Source: Rhodomicrobium sp. (GTDB taxonomy: Bacteria; Pseudomonadota; Alphaproteobacteria; Rhizobiales; HXMU1428-3). Taken from it: a stretch of DNA of 64,000 nt. The stretch lies in the NCBI GenBank assembly GCA_021604665.1, contig BQJK01000002.1, positions 620,001 to 684,000 on the forward strand, written 5' to 3'. The notes below the pieces were generated by a model. That model saw nothing but the letters and a program-made list of their open reading frames with translations, searched no databases and was not told the origin of the DNA. A program made the position numbers and the translations under genes. Position 1 is the stretch's first letter; each line of letters opens with the position of its first letter. Shown here in pieces: positions 1-8,779 of the stretch.

Positions 1-2
1 CA

Positions 3-113
3 GTGGATGGCGATCTTACCATCGTCAAAGGTGCATCATGTGAAGATGGTACGTATGATCTCACTTTTGATTCCAAGTTCAAGATGAAAAATAAAACCAA
101 GATCAGTAAATAA
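3..113 (+). CDS. C-terminal end of an unknown protein (partial)
   Basis: An open frame enters from the left edge and stops at TAA 111-113, giving the last 36 residues of a protein (it reads VDGDLTIVKGASCEDGTY and then a lysine-rich end). There is a single cysteine and no motif I recognise. A strong intrinsic terminator follows 23 bases after the stop, which supports this being the end of a real gene. Function unknown. Confidence 0.6.
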   Translation: MDGDLTIVKGASCEDGTYDLTFDSKFKMKNKTKISK

Positions 114-136
114 TTCCACTAGCTGATTGATACAAG

Positions 137-162
137 AGGACGCGCATTGCGCGTCCTTTTTT
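137..162 (+). terminator. Intrinsic terminator after the partial left-edge gene
   Basis: Nine-base-pair perfect stem (137-145 with 149-157), three-base ATT loop, and a run of T from 157 to 162. It follows the partial gene that ends at 113. Confidence 0.85.
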
Positions 163-378
163 AATGGGGCCGAGGGTGTTTGTACTCACCACATAGAAGC
201 TTATCCAACGCAGCGTTAAGCTTTGGCTGGTATTGGCTATGCTAGGATTATCAGATGATTCTTTTATGTGGGGCTGGGGGCACTGCAGCGGGTTGGCCCA
301 GGCTTCGCACATGTGAAGGGGCCGGGCTGGCTTTTCAGCACAAGAGAAGAGACATCTTGATCCATTGGAGCTGGCTTG

Positions 379-1428
379 ATGACTGATATACCGACACATC
401 CCTATAAATTACAGACTGACGGGTCGTTTGCTGATCAAAACGGCGCTGGCGAGAACGGCACAGATGAGAGCCCTCTTACGACCGCCTTTGACACCTGGCC
501 GGTGAACGCTTCACTCGAAGATGCGCTTGAGCGCTGGCATTTATATATCTCTATTGACCGGGCGCTAGCGCCAAAAACAGTTGAAAGTTATCTGCGTGAT
601 ATACGCCAATTTGTCGGCTTTTTTTATCGGCGGCAGGGAGAGGCGCTTCGTGTTGAAGATCTGGCAGCATTTGCGGCCCGTGATTTCCGGGCCTTTCTGG
701 CTTTTCGCCGTGAGGCGGGTGCCTCTGACAGATCGGTTGCTCGTGCGCTTTCTGCATTACGCATGTTTTATCGCTTTTTGGAGCGAGAGGATGGTGTGAG
801 CAATGCCGGTCTTTTATTGATTAAATCACCCAAAACTGCCCATGCTATTCCGAAACCTCTTTCAGTTGAAAAAGCCATGGAAAGTATTGATCAGGCGGTG
901 CTTGGTCAACGGGCCGGTAGCGCCTCCTGGATTATCGACCGGGACACTAGCGTGCTCTTGTTGCTTTATGGGGCTGGCTTGCGGATTTCCGAGGCGTTAG
1001 GGCTTCTTGTTTCTGACGCGCCGGGGGCCGGGGTTGAATTGCTGCGCATTACTGGTAAGGGTGGCCGGGAGCGGGCAGTGCCTATTTTGCCGCTCATTAA
1101 TGAAGCGGTGGAGCGGTACTTATTATCTTGCCCCTTTGCGCTTGATGACGGGGATGTGCTATTTCGCGGGGAAAAGGGGGGGCCGCTTTCTCCGCGGATT
1201 ATACAAAAGCTAATGAGCCGGCTCCGGGAGGCTTTAAAACTTCCCCCCAGCGCCACGCCCCATGCGCTGCGCCATTCATTTGCAACTCATCTTTTAGGCT
1301 CTGGTGCAGACTTGCGGCAAATTCAAGAGTTGCTTGGCCATGCCAGCCTTTCGACAACGCAGATCTATACCGAGGTGGACAGGACGCAGCTTTTGAAAGT
1401 CTATGATGCCGCTCATCCGCGCAAGTAG
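379..1428 (+). CDS. xerC: Tyrosine recombinase XerC
   Basis: Site-specific tyrosine recombinase that, with XerD, resolves chromosome dimers at dif. The N-terminal SAM-like DNA-binding domain spans roughly residues 45-140 and the catalytic domain 160-345. Numbering from the TTG at 376 (one residue upstream of the ATG), the catalytic set is complete: Arg203 in GAGLRISEAL, Lys228 in TGKGG, His296 and Arg299 in HALRHSFATHLL, His322 in LLGHASLSTTQIY and the nucleophile Tyr331. The HALRHSFATHLLGSGADLR and LLGHASLSTTQIYTEVD blocks are typical of XerC/XerD; XerC rather than XerD is inferred from overall resemblance. An N-terminal extension of about 40 residues precedes the core. ATG at 379 is preferred over the adjacent TTG at 376. 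It is convergent with the next gene. Confidence 0.88.
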   Translation: MTDIPTHPYKLQTDGSFADQNGAGENGTDESPLTTAFDTWPVNASLEDALERWHLYISIDRALAPKTVESYLRDIRQFVGFFYRRQGEALRVEDLAAFAARDFRAFLAFRREAGASDRSVARALSALRMFYRFLEREDGVSNAGLLLIKSPKTAHAIPKPLSVEKAMESIDQAVLGQRAGSASWIIDRDTSVLLLLYGAGLRISEALGLLVSDAPGAGVELLRITGKGGRERAVPILPLINEAVERYLLSCPFALDDGDVLFRGEKGGPLSPRIIQKLMSRLREALKLPPSATPHALRHSFATHLLGSGADLRQIQELLGHASLSTTQIYTEVDRTQLLKVYDAAHPRK

Positions 1429-1467
1429 CTATCTTGTTGGCTAATTTATATTGGGTGTGGGAGGTTC

Positions 1468-1941
1468 TTAGTCAGCTGGTTGGAGATAATGTGTGCTGCG
1501 TTTTGTTGGGCGGTTATCTCTGTAATCAATCATCACATCGACCTTCAACAAGCTGCCCTCATCACTGATCAAGATTTTTCTTATCGCCGAAAATGTGTTG
1601 TAAGTGGCAAGCAGATCGCCATTCCTTTGGGTGATGCCCTCAGCGCGGCCCCAGATACAATCTGCCCTGGCACAGCGGGCATGGGCCTTCACCAACCAGA
1701 GCGCATTTCGTAGCGGATCGTAGCTCTTTTTATTGTTTTTGCCGCAATTATAATCAATTTCAAGTCGTGAGAGATCCTGATTGGCTGGTTCCGGATTTAT
1801 CCAGCTGCGGGCAATGGTTGGGCGCTGGCAGCTGGTACCAGCGGTTTGCAGTATCGCGATGATGATGGCGAGACCGAGGGGCAAGCGCGTTTTTGGACGC
1901 TGCTTTTTTGGGGCCCTGGAGGTTCTATTTATAAAGATCAT
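1468..1941 (-). CDS. Hypothetical membrane-anchored or lipoprotein-like protein
   Basis: 157-residue ORF of unknown function. A basic N-terminus (RAPKKQRPKTR) is followed by one hydrophobic segment, about residues 20-36, ending at GTSC. The cysteine could be a degenerate lipobox, although the -3 position is Gly and not Leu, so a membrane anchor or uncleaved signal is as likely. The remainder is soluble, with four more cysteines and a tryptophan, and should lie outside the cytoplasmic membrane. An ATG start with GAGGA about ten bases upstream favours this strand over two overlapping plus-strand frames. No family recognised. Confidence 0.5.
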   Translation of the reverse strand: MIFINRTSRAPKKQRPKTRLPLGLAIIIAILQTAGTSCQRPTIARSWINPEPANQDLSRLEIDYNCGKNNKKSYDPLRNALWLVKAHARCARADCIWGRAEGITQRNGDLLATYNTFSAIRKILISDEGSLLKVDVMIDYRDNRPTKRSTHYLQPAD

Positions 1942-2112
1942 TAAAACCCATCCTCGCCAAACTCATGAAGGTCGATAGCTAAACCCTGTTAGTTTACGTC
2001 TGAATAGATAAATGTATGGTGAAAGTGCAGGGTAAAATTTGAGTCATCTGCGCCAATAGCTGACATAAACAGTGCAATCAGCTGTATGCAAAGGCAAGTC
2101 TCTGATTAAAAT

Positions 2113-2466
2113 TTATTTATTTTGAGCGGCAGACTGCCAGGATTGAGTGCGTGGGACCTTAGAAGAAATGCTGCTTTGGCAAGCTGCGATACAGGCAATA
2201 TGCTGGCTCTTGCAGCTGCCGGTATTGCCGGAAGCATAACAGGCTTTGGTGCGTGTGCGGCAGGCTGCCATGCAAGCTCGCAGTGCCTTTACATTATTAT
2301 TGGCTGCTTTGTAATTGGAGTTATTCTCGGCAGATTTATATGATTGCGCCGCTAATGCCCCTGAAAATAGCGGTCCGTGTATATACGGACCTGTAGCGCT
2401 GAGCACAGTTATGAAAACTGCAACAAATGCCACAATTGAGCGTGATACTTTTAGTCTCTGCCGCAA
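2113..2466 (-). CDS. Small secreted six-cysteine protein, probable disulfide-stapled helical hairpin
   Basis: 117-residue protein with a basic N-terminus, a long hydrophobic signal segment (about 9-30) and an AxA-type cleavage site at GALAAQS near residue 40. The mature part has an Asn/Ser/Lys linker and then six cysteines at 65, 69, 76, 85, 92 and 96. The spacing CX3C-X6-C-X8-C-X6-C-X3-C is mirror-symmetric, as expected if two antiparallel helices are joined by three disulfides (1-6, 2-5, 3-4); that fold is my inference. Start is TTG at 2466 with AAAGGA eight bases upstream. It is divergent from a Tat-exported thioredoxin-like gene, so a shared oxidative-folding role is possible. No named family recognised. 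Confidence 0.6.
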   Translation of the reverse strand: MRQRLKVSRSIVAFVAVFITVLSATGPYIHGPLFSGALAAQSYKSAENNSNYKAANNNVKALRACMAACRTRTKACYASGNTGSCKSQHIACIAACQSSISSKVPRTQSWQSAAQNK

Positions 2467-2709
2467 TAGTTTAATCCTTTGCCCCTGACCTTAGATCCAA
2501 ATTACAGTGATTTGAGCTAACTTATCTGACTGTTAAAATACAGATGAGCTTGAAAACTGGGGCTATAAAAATCTAGCCTAATGTACTGAATAGCTGCAAA
2601 TTAGCAAATACACAATGAACCTAAGCTGAATAGGTATGATGTTTATGCTAAAATACAGCTTTGAGGTCGTAGCGCTTTGGCAGTCCAATCTAATATCCGG
2701 AGAGTGATT

Positions 2710-3402
2710 ATGCTTCTTGACCGACGAGACTTTCTAAAAGCCGGTGCGGCGAATGCCAGTGTGCTCTTTGCTGGTTTTTTAGGTATAGGCGCTGGAATCA
2801 GCTCAGGTTTTGGGTTTTTGCGTAGCTCTAAAGCACTGGCTGAAACGGCGACATTAGCTGAGGGGGACGTGAAAACCGGCGCAAATGGGCTTTATGTCCA
2901 GCCCTGGTTTGAAGATAGCTTCCTTGACCTTGGGGAAGAACTTGAAGCAGCCGCCTTGAAAAATAAACAACTTGTTCTCATCTTTGAACAAACTGGCTGC
3001 CCTTATTGCAAAGAGCTTCATAAGGTTAATCTCAGCCGGCCAGAAATTGCCGATTTTATGAAAGAAAATTATCATGTGGTGCAGCTCGATATTCGCGGCT
3101 CACGTGAGGTGGTTGATTTTAACGGTAAGACACTTTCCGAGACGGGCTTCGCGCGGCAAGCTCAGATTCATTTTACCCCAACCCTTAGTTTTTTCCCGCG
3201 CAACTCTTCCAAGGTAATTGGTAAGACCGGACGCGATGCAGAAGCGTTTCGGCTTACTGGATATTGGAAGCCGTTTCACTTTGAGACTGTTTTGCGATTT
3301 GTTCGTGATGGGGCTTACAAGGAGGAAAACCTCCAGACTTACCTGAGTGAGCGGCTAAAGACCCTGAAACGGGAAGGTAAAACACAAGAAGTCTGGGACT
3401 AA
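2710..3402 (+). CDS. Tat-exported thioredoxin-fold protein (SoxW-like)
   Basis: 230-residue periplasmic thiol-disulfide protein. The N-terminus has a twin-arginine motif (DRRDFLK at residues 4-10), a hydrophobic segment and an ALA cleavage site near 45. The thioredoxin domain carries the redox pair in GCPYCKEL (Cys97, Cys100) and the cis-proline loop FTPT, with DIRG and TLSFF strands typical of SoxW or 'thioredoxin-like' exported proteins. The ATG at 2710 is chosen because GGAGAG ends five bases before it; the frame is open 33 bases further upstream without a good ribosome site. Sox genes are not present, so a sulfur-oxidation role is not supported. Its divergent neighbour is a six-cysteine secreted protein that could be a substrate (inference). 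Confidence 0.75.
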   Translation: MLLDRRDFLKAGAANASVLFAGFLGIGAGISSGFGFLRSSKALAETATLAEGDVKTGANGLYVQPWFEDSFLDLGEELEAAALKNKQLVLIFEQTGCPYCKELHKVNLSRPEIADFMKENYHVVQLDIRGSREVVDFNGKTLSETGFARQAQIHFTPTLSFFPRNSSKVIGKTGRDAEAFRLTGYWKPFHFETVLRFVRDGAYKEENLQTYLSERLKTLKREGKTQEVWD

Positions 3403-3675
3403 TGCCAGGCGGTATAGTGGGGCGGTTTGTAAGAAAGTCTCTAAATAAAACCAGTGATTAATGCGGTATTATTGTGTAATGTACAGCTTAGGCACTGTAA
3501 TTTCTAAATTTTGACCTTAGATCTTGGTTCTCCTGTTGAGAGAGCGGCTAATTTGACCGGTTATCTGGCGTAATTAATACGAGATTTCTTGGCGGGTCTT
3601 AATTATAGTTACAGGCCAGTATTGCAGACGCAGGCAAGTGTTTTAGTCTTTTGGGGCGGGATTTTTGGGGATTTT
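3403..3675. other. Intergenic region upstream of the FlaA1-like gene
   Basis: AT-rich 273-base gap with no supported ORF. The string TGACCTTAGATC near 3512 also occurs near 2487, in the intergenic region before the thioredoxin-like gene; with only two copies this may be chance. A promoter for the polysaccharide genes is expected here but I cannot place it. Confidence 0.4.
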
Positions 3676-5856
3676 ATGAGTTTAGACTTTGATGACCAAG
3701 GCATTACCCCCCCTAGCCGTACCGTAATGGACGGGATGAGCCACCGCGCCCTAACCTATCTAATCTCTCTTTCCCGTTATTCCAAACGCGCTGTGTTAAT
3801 GGCATTGGATTTTACGCTGCTTTCACTGGCGCTCTGGTCTGCTTATTCTTTGCGCCTCGGAGTGTTTTATACCCCAGATACCCTTAGCCTTTGGGCGCTG
3901 CTGTTAACAGCGCCGATCATTGGTGTTTTCTGTTTCCATTATAACGGTGTTTATAAACTCATCACCCGTTATTCAGGTAGCCAGGGAGCCATGAAGGTTG
4001 CTATCTCCATGGCTATGTCAGTTTTGGTCTGGTGTCTCATCATATATATGACGAGTTATACCCTTTCCAACGTGCCGCGCTCCGTCATTGTGATATATGG
4101 CTTGCTTTCGACCCTGCTTGTTTGGAGCGCCCGGACATTTATTTCCTATTTGCTTGTTAGCTATATCCCATTATCTGCCAGAGGGAGGGCGGAGGGTGCT
4201 ACGCCTGTTTTAATTTACGGTGTTGGTGATACAGGTATGCAACTTGCCTCTGAGCTTGATCATGGCAAGAGCCACAGGCTGGTTGGTTACCTCGATGACA
4301 ACCCTTCAGTGTGGAGACAGATGCTCTCTGGTGTTCGGGTTTATAATCCGGCACTGATTGAAGATATTATCATCCGCGAGAATGTGAGTGAGATTTTTCT
4401 CGTTGATCAGGAGCTGACGAGACGGCGCAAACGAGAGCTTTTGAATAGTCTTGCCCCTTATTCTGTGTCTCTTAAAACTCTCTCCCCCTTGCAGGAGCGC
4501 TCTTCAGGCCGGGTTATGCTTTCTGACCTCAGGGAAGTTGGCCTTGAAGATCTGTTGGGCCGGGCCCCAGTACCACCACAGCCTGAACTATTGAACAAAA
4601 ATATCCGCGGTAAAACGGTGATGATCACCGGGGCCGGCGGCTCTATTGGCTCTGAACTGGCGCGGCAGGTTGCAGCCCTGGAGCCTGCACAACTGATATT
4701 GTATGAGCGCTCAGAGCTCGCGCTTTATAAAATTGATTATGAGTTAGTGACATTCCGCAAGAGTTTAATCGCCCGCGAGAAAGCCTGCCCTAAGGCAGCC
4801 TTTAAGCTGGTCAGCGTGCTTGGCTCCGTATGTGATGAGAACTTACTCACCAAAACACTAGCTGAGTATGGGGTTGAGACGGTTTATCATGCTGCGGCCT
4901 ATAAGCATGTGCCAATTGTGGAGGAAAATCCTGTTGCAGGATTAGAGAATAATGTTTTTGGTACGCTTACCGCCGCCAAGGCTGCCAGAGCCGCCAATGT
5001 TGAGCTTTTCGTCTTGATCTCCACTGACAAAGCCGTGCGGCCAACTAATGTTATGGGCGCAAGTAAACGCACTGCTGAGCTTTGTTTGCAAGCGCTGGCA
5101 GAAGATGTCAATGACGGCACTATTTTTACAATGGTGCGCTTTGGCAATGTGCTAGGCTCGTCAGGCAGTGTGGTTGCCCGCTTTCAAGAACAGATTGCCA
5201 ATGGCGGGCCGATAACCGTGACCCATCCTGATATTGTGCGCTATTTCATGATGATCCCTGAAGCGGCGCAGCTTGTTATTCAAGCAGGCGGGTTAGCAAG
5301 CGGCGGTGAAGTTTTTGTGCTTGATATGGGGCGGCCGGTTAAAATTGTTGATCTTGCGCGGAGCATGGTCAACCTCTCCGGGTTGGAAATTGCGGACGAA
5401 ACTAATCTGGATGGCGATATCAGTATTGAGTTTGTTGGCCTCCGAGAGGGGGAGAAACTTTATGAAGAGTTGTTGATTAATAAAAACAGCTCTCAAACTC
5501 TGCACCCTAAAATCATTCGTAATAACGAGGGTTTCTTGCCGCTGGCGCAACTTGAAGAGCGCCTCCTGGAGATGAAGGCTGCGCTTGAGCAATTTAATAA
5601 GCCCAAAATTACAGCCCTACTGCATGAGCTTGTGGAAGGTTACACCCCGGAAACACATCAGAATGGTGCAGATGATGCCCCTATTGCTAGTGCGGAAAAT
5701 TGCCTGGCTTCTGTCACTTCATTTGGGGAAAAAAGCAGTGAGTTAAAAGATGACAAGCCTGCCCACTCTAGGGAGGCAAGTGCTCTTGAGGCAACAGAGA
5801 CGGCACTTGATGAAGGGGCAGCTACATCAACTTTCACGGTGAGTACCCGGCATTGA
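3676..5856 (+). CDS. Nucleotide-sugar 4,6-dehydratase, FlaA1/WbpM/PglF type, membrane-bound
   Basis: Polysaccharide-biosynthesis protein that converts a UDP-N-acetylhexosamine to a 4-keto-6-deoxy sugar; 726 residues from the ATG at 3676. An N-terminal block of about four membrane segments (roughly 25-165) is followed by a CoA-binding-like Rossmann domain (YGVGDTGMQLASEL) and an extended SDR domain with the NAD motif TGAGGSIGSELARQ. The active site is STDKAVRPTNVMGASKR: Met replaces the usual SDR Tyr before xxxK, as in WbpM/PglF dehydratases. The last 80 or so residues are acidic and probably disordered. GGGG lies five bases before this ATG; an in-frame TTG at 3589 is less likely. The next gene, a glycosyltransferase, lies 41 bases downstream, which suggests one operon for exopolysaccharide or O-antigen synthesis. 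Confidence 0.85.
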   Translation: MSLDFDDQGITPPSRTVMDGMSHRALTYLISLSRYSKRAVLMALDFTLLSLALWSAYSLRLGVFYTPDTLSLWALLLTAPIIGVFCFHYNGVYKLITRYSGSQGAMKVAISMAMSVLVWCLIIYMTSYTLSNVPRSVIVIYGLLSTLLVWSARTFISYLLVSYIPLSARGRAEGATPVLIYGVGDTGMQLASELDHGKSHRLVGYLDDNPSVWRQMLSGVRVYNPALIEDIIIRENVSEIFLVDQELTRRRKRELLNSLAPYSVSLKTLSPLQERSSGRVMLSDLREVGLEDLLGRAPVPPQPELLNKNIRGKTVMITGAGGSIGSELARQVAALEPAQLILYERSELALYKIDYELVTFRKSLIAREKACPKAAFKLVSVLGSVCDENLLTKTLAEYGVETVYHAAAYKHVPIVEENPVAGLENNVFGTLTAAKAARAANVELFVLISTDKAVRPTNVMGASKRTAELCLQALAEDVNDGTIFTMVRFGNVLGSSGSVVARFQEQIANGGPITVTHPDIVRYFMMIPEAAQLVIQAGGLASGGEVFVLDMGRPVKIVDLARSMVNLSGLEIADETNLDGDISIEFVGLREGEKLYEELLINKNSSQTLHPKIIRNNEGFLPLAQLEERLLEMKAALEQFNKPKITALLHELVEGYTPETHQNGADDAPIASAENCLASVTSFGEKSSELKDDKPAHSREASALEATETALDEGAATSTFTVSTRH

Positions 5857-5897
5857 TGAGATTGTATCTCAGCAAAGAATATTAGAGGGAGTTGGGG

Positions 5898-7919
5898 TTG
5901 GACGATGTTGAAAAAGGGAGGATTGATCCTCCAGAACACCCTTCGAACACTATAGCGCCCACAAACTCACGTCTTCCCCTTACTGGTGAAGGTAATGGAC
6001 TGCAACAGCACTCACCGCGGTATGTAGGCTCCCCTCCCCAAAGCGCCGTCCGCATTACAAACTCCGCACAAAATGCTCTCTATTCTCTCCTGGTTCCTCA
6101 AACTCTATCAGCCCATGAGTTTGAGCAAGCCTGCCACCGGGCGGCGATAGATCAGCTGCCGCTTGATGTGATGCTAATTAATCTTGGGTTCATTGATGAA
6201 GAGACTTATCTCAATCATCTTTCAAAGCTTAGCCATGTACCGGTGCTTGGAGCTGATGCAGCTGATGAGCTGATATTGTCTTACAGCCATAAAAAAATAT
6301 TGAGTGAGAGCGGGCTGAAATCCTATGTGATTTTAACCCATGATGGTATTGCTATTGTGCCAATTGGGCTTGGTCCTGAAGAGATTGTCGATGAAGTGCT
6401 AAGCCATCAAGGTCTTGAGGCAAGTGGTCTGAATGCAAGTGCTCCGGGGCGCCGGGTGAGATTGGTTAGCGACAGCACTGTCCGCCGAGCATTTGAGCGG
6501 CGCTTTCGGGCTGTGCTTTCTAATCATGCGCGACATTCTCTCGCCACTGAAACTCCAGAGCAAAGCGCTAAATTTGGCATTAATATCCAGCAGAAATTTG
6601 GGTTGTTTTGCGTAACGCTGCTGACTATGGCTGGGTTTTATTATTGGCCAGAAAACACTGCCCTTGGGCTATCTGTTTTTTTTGCCATTTTCTTTATGTT
6701 TGTCATTATTCTTCGGGGGCTGGCAGCGATGATGCAACTTCGTCTCTCAGCCGGTCTTACTACGACCAGAGCGCCAGAAACTGCCCGAACTTTGCCAGTC
6801 TATACACTGCTGGTGCCGCTCTACCAGGAAGCCCATATGATCCCGCAACTGGTGCGTGCGCTTTCAGCGCTTGATTATCCCGCAGCGCTATTAGATATCA
6901 AACTTTTACTTGAAGAGCGGGACCATGAAACGATTGCCGCTGTTCAACAGCTTACATTACCAGGTTGTTTTGAGACATTGATCGTGCCGGATGGGGAACC
7001 GCTGACAAAACCCAAAGCGCTAAATTATGGGCTTCAATTTGCGCGCGGAGATTTTGTTGTCATCTATGATGCTGAGGATATTCCTGAGCCGGGGCAATTG
7101 CATGCGGCGCTCGCGCATTTTAACAAATTTGATTTTTTAAATATGGATGAAAGGCTTGCTGTTGTGCAAGCGCGGTTGAATTTTTATAACCCGAAAGAGA
7201 ATTGGCTGGCGCGGCAATTCACCATTGAATATAGCTCGCTATTTGATGGCCTGCTGCCGCTTTATTATTATATTGGGTTTCCTATTCCATTGGGCGGTAC
7301 TTCTAATCATTTTCGCCGGGATATATTGGAGCAAGTTGGCGGTTGGGACCCTTACAATGTCACGGAAGATGCTGACCTTGGTATGCGGCTTTATCGACGC
7401 GGTTATAAGGCAGCCATTCTTAATTCCACCACCTATGAAGAAGCTTGCAGCGGCGGTATGAACTGGCTGCGGCAACGCACCCGCTGGATGAAGGGGTGGT
7501 TGCAAACCTATTGCGTTCATATGCGCCAGCCTATGCAACTGCTATCTCAGATGGGGCCCTGGCGCTTTTTGGGCTTTCAAGCGGTGATGGGGGGGCCATT
7601 TTTCTCAGCCTTGGTTCACCCAATTTTCATGGCCCTTCTGATCCACGCCCTTATAGATTTACCCGCTGAGAAGATCCGCTCTGATGTGCCTTTGCTTGTT
7701 CTTTGGGCTGTGTCTTTTGTTAATCTTGCAGCTGGTTATGTGGTCACTTTATGGCTTGGTGTGGTCTCCCTGCGGTTTCGCAGTATCACCGGCTTTGTCA
7801 TTGCCTTAATTACCTTGCCCTTCTACTGGCTATTCATCTCACTTGCAGCTTATCGCGCTGTTTTCCAGTTTCTCTACGCGCCGTTCAAGTGGGAGAAAAC
7901 ACCACATAAGGGTCTGTAA
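5898..7919 (+). CDS. Family 2 glycosyltransferase, cellulose-synthase-like, with N-terminal GspE-N/MshEN-like domain
   Basis: Processive-type membrane glycosyltransferase of about 673 residues. A soluble N-terminal module (about 40-205, with EQACHRAAIDQLPLDVMLI and LGFIDEETYLNHLSKLSHVPV) resembles the GspE-N/MshEN domain that binds cyclic di-GMP in some proteins. Two membrane helices follow (about 240-285), then a GT2 domain with PVYTLLVPLYQEAHMI, YDAEDIPEPGQL (DxD-like), TEDADLGMRLYRRGY and the QRTRWMKGW (QxxRW) motif, then three or four C-terminal membrane helices. Start codons are weak: TTG at 5898, seven bases after GAGGGA, is preferred, with TTG at 5892 also open. It lies directly downstream of the FlaA1-type dehydratase. 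The acceptor and polymer are unknown. Confidence 0.8.
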   Translation: MDDVEKGRIDPPEHPSNTIAPTNSRLPLTGEGNGLQQHSPRYVGSPPQSAVRITNSAQNALYSLLVPQTLSAHEFEQACHRAAIDQLPLDVMLINLGFIDEETYLNHLSKLSHVPVLGADAADELILSYSHKKILSESGLKSYVILTHDGIAIVPIGLGPEEIVDEVLSHQGLEASGLNASAPGRRVRLVSDSTVRRAFERRFRAVLSNHARHSLATETPEQSAKFGINIQQKFGLFCVTLLTMAGFYYWPENTALGLSVFFAIFFMFVIILRGLAAMMQLRLSAGLTTTRAPETARTLPVYTLLVPLYQEAHMIPQLVRALSALDYPAALLDIKLLLEERDHETIAAVQQLTLPGCFETLIVPDGEPLTKPKALNYGLQFARGDFVVIYDAEDIPEPGQLHAALAHFNKFDFLNMDERLAVVQARLNFYNPKENWLARQFTIEYSSLFDGLLPLYYYIGFPIPLGGTSNHFRRDILEQVGGWDPYNVTEDADLGMRLYRRGYKAAILNSTTYEEACSGGMNWLRQRTRWMKGWLQTYCVHMRQPMQLLSQMGPWRFLGFQAVMGGPFFSALVHPIFMALLIHALIDLPAEKIRSDVPLLVLWAVSFVNLAAGYVVTLWLGVVSLRFRSITGFVIALITLPFYWLFISLAAYRAVFQFLYAPFKWEKTPHKGL

Positions 7920-8045
7920 TCCTTCCTGACTTCTAAAGAAAAATGACAGCTGATTTTTGGGCTTTATTAACCCGAAGCACCACATATTAAACCATTGATT
8001 AAACAAGGTTGCGTAACGGCTCATGTTGTTGCGGATGAGGATTTT

Positions 8046-8642
8046 ATGACTGCTGGCAAGTTCAACATTGGCACACAACAGATTCTGTTGATTGAAAACA
8101 ACGCTATGATGCGCCGGCTGGTGCGCGACATGCTGGTCGGGTTTGGTGTTAAGTTGCATCATATTGTTGAAACTGACCGTGTTTCTGATGCGCTGCTGCA
8201 TGTTTATACGAAAAAGTTTGATCTGATCATCACTGACTTTTTCCTTGGTGACCTGGATGGGGGGGATCTAACCCGCCATATACGCGGAGATGAACGATGC
8301 CCAAACCGCAAAGTACCTATTCTCCTGATAACCGGCGCACCCAATCACGAGAAGGTATTAAAAGCGCTTGAATCGGGTGTGAATGAAGTGCTGGCCAAGC
8401 CGATCGCGCCTAGCGCACTTTATTATCGGGTGTTTGCTATTCTTAGTAAGCCGCGGCCTTTTGTTATCACCTCACGATATATCGGGCCGTCGCGCAGTGT
8501 GCAGCGGCTGGAAGGGCTGGCCAAACTTAGGCAAAACCGGCCAACTGGGGAGCGCCAGTGGCGCTCAGTTCAGCAGGCTGCTGTTAAATATCCTAAAACC
8601 GAGAAGCAACAACCTGCGACCGATAAGCTGTTAATGACCTAA
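8046..8642 (+). CDS. Orphan CheY-like response regulator
   Basis: 198-residue protein with one receiver domain (about 12-135) and a basic, Pro/Gln-rich tail without a recognisable output domain. The phosphoacceptor is the Asp in LIITDFFLGD, with the switch Thr in LLITGAP and the conserved Lys in EVLAKPI. An acidic pair at the start of the domain is partly replaced (LLIENNAMMRRL), which is common in divergent receivers. ATG 8046 has GAGGA five bases upstream; the frame is open 51 bases further. No kinase is adjacent. It follows the glycosyltransferase gene by 126 bases, so a link to polysaccharide control is possible but unproven. Confidence 0.8.
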   Translation: MTAGKFNIGTQQILLIENNAMMRRLVRDMLVGFGVKLHHIVETDRVSDALLHVYTKKFDLIITDFFLGDLDGGDLTRHIRGDERCPNRKVPILLITGAPNHEKVLKALESGVNEVLAKPIAPSALYYRVFAILSKPRPFVITSRYIGPSRSVQRLEGLAKLRQNRPTGERQWRSVQQAAVKYPKTEKQQPATDKLLMT

Positions 8643-8779
8643 GCCCACCCCGCCACACTGCTTCAGCTGATTGATCACAACAATCTGATCAACATGTTAT
8701 AGCTGCTACGCTTTTGCCGTGTTACTTTCCTGCTGCCTTACTTACTTTTCTAGCAATTGATCGCGAGCAGCTTGTTTTT

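Noticed and set aside
1480-1978. Plus-strand ORFs at 1480-1713 and 1781-1978
   Set aside because: They oppose the longer minus-strand frame that has an ATG, a ribosome site and a membrane segment.
2486-3522. TGACCTTAGATC repeated near 2487 and 3512
   Set aside because: Only two copies, 12 bases long, 1 kb apart; chance is not excluded and no structure surrounds them.
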